Shown piece after piece: positions 57,721-64,000 of a stretch of DNA of 64,000 nucleotides. The notes beneath the pieces are model-generated. The model searched no databases and had not been told where the DNA came from. It saw only the letters and a program-made list of their open reading frames with translations. Source of the DNA: Calliphora vicina (taxonomy: Eukaryota > Arthropoda > Insecta > Diptera > Calliphoridae); assembly GCF_958450345.1 (NCBI RefSeq), contig NC_088780.1, positions 112,046,226 through 112,110,225 on the forward strand. The letters are read 5' to 3'. A program made the position numbers and the translations under genes. The stretch's first letter is position 1; every line of letters starts with the position of its first letter.

Positions 57721-59676
57721 TAAGTTTTCGGTGATTTTTCGTTATCGAATGTGATTGGTTTTTCTTTGATCCATTTTGCTGGAAGCTAGCTACTGTTACC
57801 TAAATAAGCCAAAAACCATTAATGCTCAAATAAATAATAATAACGAAATTAGTTTCTTTTTGGTGAAAAATCGATTATATAACTAAAACCATTCATTTAA
57901 GATAAATTGATGGAGTCGAAAAAAAGCTTGAGTGTCTGCAAAGCTAATTCGCTCTATAGTTTTATTCAATATCTTTAGTTTACCTAAAGCCTTTTGGGAA
58001 AAGGTTGATAAAAGTCTGGGAAATTAGGAACACTGACCTAAATGTTTAGAAATTTTATATAGTAAAGAACATACACTTCTCTTAGATTTCAAAACAAGTT
58101 GAAAGTCATCTGCATTCGAGCGAGCAACTCGAACAGTTTACCAATCATTAAGTGTTTTATTTTCTTTTTTTTTCCAAGTTTTATTATAAAACTTTATGTA
58201 CACAGTTTAACATATTAACAAATACAAAATAAATTATTATTATTTATTAAGGACAAATATTGCTAATTCAAAACTGTATGAATTTAAACATTGTTTGGCC
58301 AACAAGTCTTTTCTACTTTCCCTTAGAACTTATTCGGTTTTGGCACATTTTTCAACTTGTACATCACTTTTCCTTGAAAATAAACAAAAGAAGTAATAAT
58401 AACGAAAACTATAAACAAGTGTATGTCGGATTATTTTATGATGGAAGTTTTATGTCTATTTCAGAAAAATAAATGTGAAAATAAATTATTTTGTTTATCA
58501 TGTCTCATTTAAAGTAAATTTGTAAGGCTTTTGTTATGTTTTTGTTTGTTAAACTTTAACATTACTTTTAATATCAATTTGTTAAAATAATTCCAATAAA
58601 CATATTTCAAATTCAGTAATACGTCTGTAATTGTCCTTAATATCTTAAAATATGAATGTACATACATATGTATTTTGTATTTTAACATTAATTTTACTAT
58701 CAATTTGTTAAATTAAATTTCTTATCAATAAACATATTACAAATTTAGAAATAATTGTCCTTAAATTTTGTTTGATTGCTGTTGGACTTGTGTAAATATT
58801 AAAATAATAATTACCCAACGGTTAGAAAATGTAGTAAGAGGCCTTCCTAAAGTCTTTAATTTTCAGACACAAGGACAACCAGCCACATTGCAAAATCGTT
58901 TAAATTTTAAACGGATATCTCACACCCAATGACCCAAAAGTGACACAACTCAAAATTTTAAATTTTCAGAAATCGTACAACAACAACATAATACACTGAT
59001 ATCTTTTGTATTTATAAACAAGTGTATTGTGCATAGTTTAAGCGTAAAATAAATTTTTCGGGTTTATATAACCCGACAATTTAATTTTGGGTTGTGTTGA
59101 AAGGGGTTTAAAATTATTGCATAAAAGATTTCAATTTTTTTTTTTTAATATTCCAAAAAAAGATTAAAAATTTTTTTTTGGAACCATGCCTTTTTTCTAA
59201 ATTTTACCTCTAAATCAATCCGTGCTTTAGGTAAAGGAGTAATCAAAGAACTTATTTTAAAAATATGGCAAATATAGAATTGATAGTTTTTTTATATTCC
59301 ATCAAAGTTGAAAAATATTGAAAAAATGGATAGTTGGTTAATATCGATATACCTGGACAAATACAAAGCAGACAGTACAATTTTTGTTTATTGTTTTCTT
59401 AATAAATAGATCAATCAACAGAATCAAAAATAATGACGATGCGTTACATTGGGAACCAAGGACTTTTGCATACTCTCTTCTATTAGAGGGCTGATAGAAG
59501 GCCTACTTAAGAAGGTCTTCCATTGAAGTCCTGTAAGGAGACCTGTCGCGTAATGTCGCATAGAATTTCTACATGGAAACATCTATTGAAAGGCCTGAAA
59601 ATTAAAGCAAGCATTTAAAGACGGTTATTAGGGAAAATATTTTTAATGAATTCAGCATAAAACCATAATATGAAAA
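57721..59676. other. Unassigned intronic AT-rich stretch
   Basis: No coding exon or RNA was recognised. AACATTAATTTTACTATCAA (58683) and AACATTACTTTTAATATCAA (58557) begin a diverged direct duplication of about 130 bp. Confidence 0.4.
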
Positions 59677-59908
59677 GCCATTTTAAGCTTATCAAAATGG
59701 TACCAATATTTCATTTCTATCACTAACCATTAAAAAGTTATGTGGCTTCAAAGTTATTTATTTAACAAGAAAATTATCTTTGGTAAAAAAAAGTTTAGAC
59801 ATTTTTGTATTAGCTTGCCTTAACAAAACATTTTTAAAGCCACATAACTTTTTAACGGGTTGTGATAGAAATGAAATATTGGTACCATTTTGATAAGCTT
59901 AAAATGCC
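59677..59908. repeat. Long inverted repeat, arms about 72 bp
   Basis: The left arm 59677-59748 (core TTTTAAGCTTATCAAAATGG, TACCAATATTTCATTTCTAT, AAAAAGTTATGTGGCT) is the inverse of the right arm 59838-59908 with about five mismatches. The spacer is about 89 bases. A transcript would fold into a long stem. Confidence 0.9.
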
Positions 59909-60242
59909 CTATCATCGTGTATATTTAAAAAATCTAATACTTTTTTTATTTTGTTTATGAGATTTGAGACCCCTGTTGTGTGTTTTTGGAACTATTTTTA
60001 AGGATTCAAAAAACATCAATTGTATTAATTTTTGATGCACAATCGACTAGTGAAATCAGATTTGCAATATATTCAACAGTTTTTGCTCAAAATGCGCATC
60101 TTTAGGTGCGTTGAACCACCACAACGAGTGAAAATTTTCCAAAAAAAAAGGACGCCATTTTTTTTATTTGCGCAAAAACCATCAGAAAAATGATGACAAC
60201 CGAAAAACAAATGACGTGACCTGGTCACAAACGAACTCTTAT
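59909..60242. other. Unassigned stretch
   Basis: The minus frame 60073-60285 resembles nothing I can name. No other feature seen. Confidence 0.3.
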
Positions 60243-60437
60243 CGATATATTTCAAAGACCTTTGCAACGACGTATATAAGACCATAGTTAGTTGGACCTA
60301 CAATGGGTCAAAATCGGAAAAAATATTTTTTAACCCGAATTTTTTTTAAAAAACAAAAATTTTAATTTTAAAATAACAATTCGAAAAAAAATTTCAAAAA
60401 AATTAAAAAAACAACTGTATTTTGAAGTATAATTGAT
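60243..60437 (-). repeat. Family B repeat, internal fragment
   Basis: ACCTTTGCAACGACGTATAT, AAGACCATAGTTAGTTGGAC and CTACAATGGGTCAAAATCGG match 7338-7400 in the minus-strand copy at 6943-7606. Confidence 0.7.
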
Positions 60438-62050
60438 TATTTTAAAGGTCCACAATGGCCCATTGATGAATTTTGCCATAAATTTTACGATTTCTTTGAA
60501 GAGATATTTTGTACTAATTTACAATTATTTTATCTTATATTTGAATTATGGTCTTCTAATTATGGATTATATTAAGGGCATTTTAAAATACAATTTTGTT
60601 TAATACAATGGTAGTTAAATATCTCTAAATACTTTTTTAATTACAATTGTGAAGAAAAAAAATGTTTTAAAAAAGTTTCGTAAAATGTTTATTTGAAAAT
60701 CTTTCACTTACTAGAACTTTAGCGAAGTGCCTTTATTATAACATGCATTTGACAAATGAAATCTATACAAGTTTTTGGGAAATTCATGGGCTGTTCGTAG
60801 GTTTTGTATGAACATCTTGTATCGATTTTTAATAAACATATTTCTTGATACTTAATATCGAATGAAAAGTGAAGTCAAAATCTTTTGAAATTGGATTTCT
60901 CTATATCGAAAACTATCTTTTGACAAGTGAACTTTAAAAAATCTTTAAGTTTTCGTTTGTTTTTCCATTCGTAAACAAATGGAGTTAATGTAACTCAAAT
61001 CAGATTTCTCATTTATTTATACTTTATAATTAAAATATTAGCAAAACAAGTAATCAGTGAAAATTAAATAGAAAATGTAAGTTATTTTAAATTTTGATGA
61101 TTTCGAAATATTAACTTTTTTTTCTAAAATTTTACGATTTTACACCCAAATTATTTGGCAACTAGGACAGAAGGCAGAATGCAATGACTATCGCATATTT
61201 TAGAATGTGTAAATATCTCTTTAGAAGGCCTACAAATTGAAGCACTAGCATTTTCTCCCGTCGGGCAATAGATATGTTTGTTTTCGATTTTATTGTCATG
61301 GATGTGTATATTAAACCTGGGCATCAATGTATGAGAAGTTTTCAAAATTAGTTTTTCTTTTTAAAAATTATGAAACAGATTATGTTCCTAGAAACTGGTA
61401 ATTTTCTCTCAAATCTTCTAATCTGGTAGCAATTAACTTTTAATACTAATGAAGAATTTTAGAGTTACTACCACAAAGTTGTTTATATGAGCAGGCCTAG
61501 TACATCTTTGCATAATTTAAACAAAACTAATAAGCATTTATATAAGATGATATCGACAATTAATTGAAAACGTTTTCTTTGCTAATTTTGGTATAATAGG
61601 GAGGACCTTATTTTGACACAAACAACCATTTAAACAAAATTTTGTATTGCCACAAATAACTTTTAATGATAATATAATTACTACGGATCATAATATGATT
61701 TAGTTGGATCAAAAGAAAACAATTTTGATTTTAATCAAAAATTAAAGTATACTTTGGTGAATTCAGCACTCTTAATTGTTGAACTTGGCTATCATATCGC
61801 GTAGACACAATTTCGTTATAAATAACACAACCCAATCGGATGGGCATAAAAATTGCAAAATGCTAATGTGTTCTTTTTAAAAATGCTGAATAATTTTAAA
61901 ATTCTGTGCTCACTTTTCGAGATATGAGAATATCTCGATGTACATAAAATTTATATTATGAAAAATATCTATATTTTTCTTTAATAAAACTATCACGATG
62001 GTAATGAATACCGTCAAAATTAGCTTAATATTTTATTTACGTGAGAAATT
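60438..62050. other. Unassigned intronic AT-rich stretch
   Basis: No coding exon, RNA or bounded repeat was recognised. Confidence 0.4.
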
Positions 62051-62380
62051 AATTAGGAAAAACTTAATAGAGAATTTACCTTGACATTTGTTGTTAGTCC
62101 CATAAAAGAAAAAATGGAGAAAATCTTGAAAGATACCCCGTTTTTTCAAAAAAATTAAGCAGGGAGGGTAGAAATGTTGATAATTTAATTTTCAAATGCT
62201 AATATTAGAGATAACTGATAGCTACGAAGTTTTTTTTTTGTAGTGCTCGATGTAATTTTTTTTTAATCGGAACACAAACGAAGAAATTGGATCGTTTTAA
62301 AAATATAATATATCCGAGGTGGATTTTTCTAAGACTCACTAGCTTAAAATTTGTAAAAGAAATATGATAAATCTAAGCTA
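62051..62380 (+). repeat. Family O repeat
   Basis: Shares order and wording with 57120-57330: GTTGATAATTTAATTTTC, a GTGCTCGATGTAATTTTTT segment, AACAAAGAAATTGG-like and GTCGTTTTAAAAAT-like words. Strongly diverged; boundaries approximate. Confidence 0.45.
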
Positions 62381-62813
62381 ATTTTTATAACAACAATATT
62401 TGATGAGTTTTACGTGGTTATACATGGTATAAAGATACAGCTACAATGTTATTCAGGAAAATCAAAGATTTAATTTTTTAGTTTTTTTTTTGAGTGTACC
62501 ATAAATGTAAATTAAAACAAGTTCAACATACTCGTATATAAACAGATTTTGCCTATAATTATAAATACTTATAACCTTTTATTACATCCCTTGGCTACGA
62601 ACAAAATAAATATTTATTTCGTATATAAGCAAATTAATGTTAACTTGAATTCAAAGTACTAGAGGACAAAGGACAAATAATACTATTGCCATATTATTAA
62701 TTATTGAAGCATAAAATGCCTGTTAATAAAACAGTTATAATGGACAATATATAAACAGTTTAACATTGAATGCATATCTTTCCAGAAGAGACTAAACTAA
62801 AATGCTTAATTAA
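62381..62813. other. Unassigned spacer
   Basis: Nothing recognised. Confidence 0.35.
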
Positions 62814-63540
62814 AACAAGTAAGAAAGTATGGTCGGGCTTGACCGACCATACTTTCTTACTACCCTTCACTAAGTAAAAGAGCAAAAATATTATTCTTTT
62901 AAAATTTCAATAATTTATCTTTTTGAGTGATTTTCGGAAGTGGGCCTTATATGGCGGCTATGACCAATTATGGACCGATCACCATGAAATTAGGTCGTGT
63001 GATTTATGTCTATATGAAAGTTAACTATGTTGAATTTTGTGTGTATACCAACATTTTTAATCGATTTATGCACGTTAAAGTGATTTTCGGAAGCGGGTCT
63101 ATATGGGATCTGTGACTAATTATGGACCGATCGTAACAAAATTTGGTGACATGAATTTTGTATATATAAAACTTATTTGAAGTGGAATTTGTGGAGATAC
63201 CTACATAAATTAAACAATTATGACCGATAAAGTCCAATTTCGGAAGTACATTTCTATGGGGCTAGGAGAAATAATGGACCGATTTCAGACAGTTTCAATA
63301 GGCTTGGTCCTTGGATCGAAAAAATAATATACACCAAATTTTATCGAAACATCTTCAAAATTGCGACCTGTACTCTGCGCACAAGGTTTACATGGACAGG
63401 CAGCCGACCAGCCAGCCAGCCAGACGTTTAATCGACTCAGAAAGTGATTCTAAGTCGATCGGTATACTTTATGGTGGGTGTTACAAACACCTGCACAAAC
63501 GCATTATACCCTCCCCACTATGGTGGTGTAGGGTATAATA
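62814..63540 (+). repeat. Family A dispersed repeat, long copy with altered 5' hairpin
   Basis: Has the two GATTTTCGGAAG units, the GACAGGCAGCCGACCAGCCA simple repeat, the TCGATCGGTATACTTTATGG core and the CACTATGGTGGTGTAGGGTA end. At the start, AGTAAGAAAGTATGGTCGG is followed seven bases later by its inverse CCGACCATACTTTCTTACT, unlike all other copies. This is the copy with the largest perfect 5' stem. Confidence 0.87.
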
Positions 63541-64000
63541 AAAAATGTTTAAAAACCCAACAAAACTTTTCAATTGTGGTTACACCAAACATACTGTGGG
63601 TATTGTATCGAATTTACTCGGCCTGACACTGATCTATGAAATTTCGAATTTTTTCATATTATAAATTGTATGTATCACGAAGACTTTTTAGTAGTATTTT
63701 ACGATGTTCTCGTATCACGACTTTTATTAAAAAAATATTAAAATCCTGTAAAATATAAAATCCTCCCATTCGACTTGGGGGTGTCATTTATAAAGAAATT
63801 GTATTTTCGAAAAATTTATGGCAATAAATTAAACCTTAAACTATTGCAAATTACGACAACTTTTAAATGCTAAAATTTAAATGGACGCAGATGATCTATT
63901 AAAAAAATAAAAAAATCGGTAAATTTGGTTTCACCACAATTATTTATGGGCTATACAGAATTCCAAAGTCTAGTGTCTCCAATTTATGTTGAATTTAATA
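63541..64000. other. Unassigned intronic stretch to the window end
   Basis: GTATCACGA words at 63671 and 63712; otherwise nothing is recognised. Confidence 0.35.

Larger units (their letters stand above)
52814..64000 (+). other. First intron of the Osiris gene, 5' part (inferred)
   Basis: The donor GTATGT begins at 52814. No + strand frame in the rest of the window encodes the expected Met/Gly/Leu-rich continuation of DUF1676, so exon 2 should lie beyond 64000. If so, the intron exceeds 11 kb. All elements listed after this point would be intronic. Confidence 0.6.

Noticed and set aside
1..64000. tRNA, rRNA, mitochondrial insertion or an integrated virus
   Set aside because: No cloverleaf with conserved TTCRANNC box, no rRNA words, no mitochondrial gene order and no viral structural gene was recognised; the only retro-type sequence is the short gypsy remnant.

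Overview
The window looks like nuclear DNA of a higher fly. It is very AT-rich, has long gene-poor stretches, and carries dispersed repeats with GTCY-type simple repeats and 'pseudo-palindromic TATACCC' ends of the kind common in Diptera. The one host gene I can support is an insect-only Osiris gene. A calyptrate fly (blow fly or house fly relative) is my inference; the sequence does not prove it. I see no bacterial or viral genome, CRISPR array, rRNA or tRNA.

Host gene: the first coding exon of an Osiris family gene (signal peptide plus the start of DUF1676) lies at 52306-52813 on the + strand. A TATA box sits at 51986, a probable initiator at 52017, and a consensus splice donor at 52814. 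No second exon appears in the remaining 11.2 kb, so 52814-64000 is read as the start of a long, transposon-filled first intron.

Everything else that can be named is mobile-element debris, much of it with readable boundaries. 0-8 kb: a Helitron-like cassette (192-1542), a Ty3/gypsy remnant (2860-3340), a decayed Helitron helicase (3593-4760), a 113-bp tandem array (5234-5771), a hAT element with exact 8-bp duplications (5880-6897) and a short Helitron (6902-7693). 9-18 kb: a Tc1-type MITE, 'AACCGGTT' hAT-like termini, a mariner fragment, family-A copies, and an element with CACATAGGGGCA ends. 20-32 kb: arrays of short GTGTC/GACAC repeats, a hAT element (24196-26353) carrying a nested DDE transposon, mariner fragments and a 312-bp tandem array. 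32-43 kb: family-B repeat, a Transib-like element with CGTGG duplications (33809-34608), a Tc1 MITE, a hAT transposase pseudogene broken by a piggyBac-like element that is itself broken by a family-A repeat (37890-39540), and a Tc1 element with four terminal motifs (41492-42874). 43-52 kb: several TIR repeats, a DDE transposase remnant and further family-A and family-D copies.

Family names A to O are labels used only here. Family A (six long copies) and family B recur across the whole window. All transposase reading frames are broken, so nothing here looks able to move by itself. Boundaries supported by target-site duplications are exact; those based on similarity between copies are approximate.
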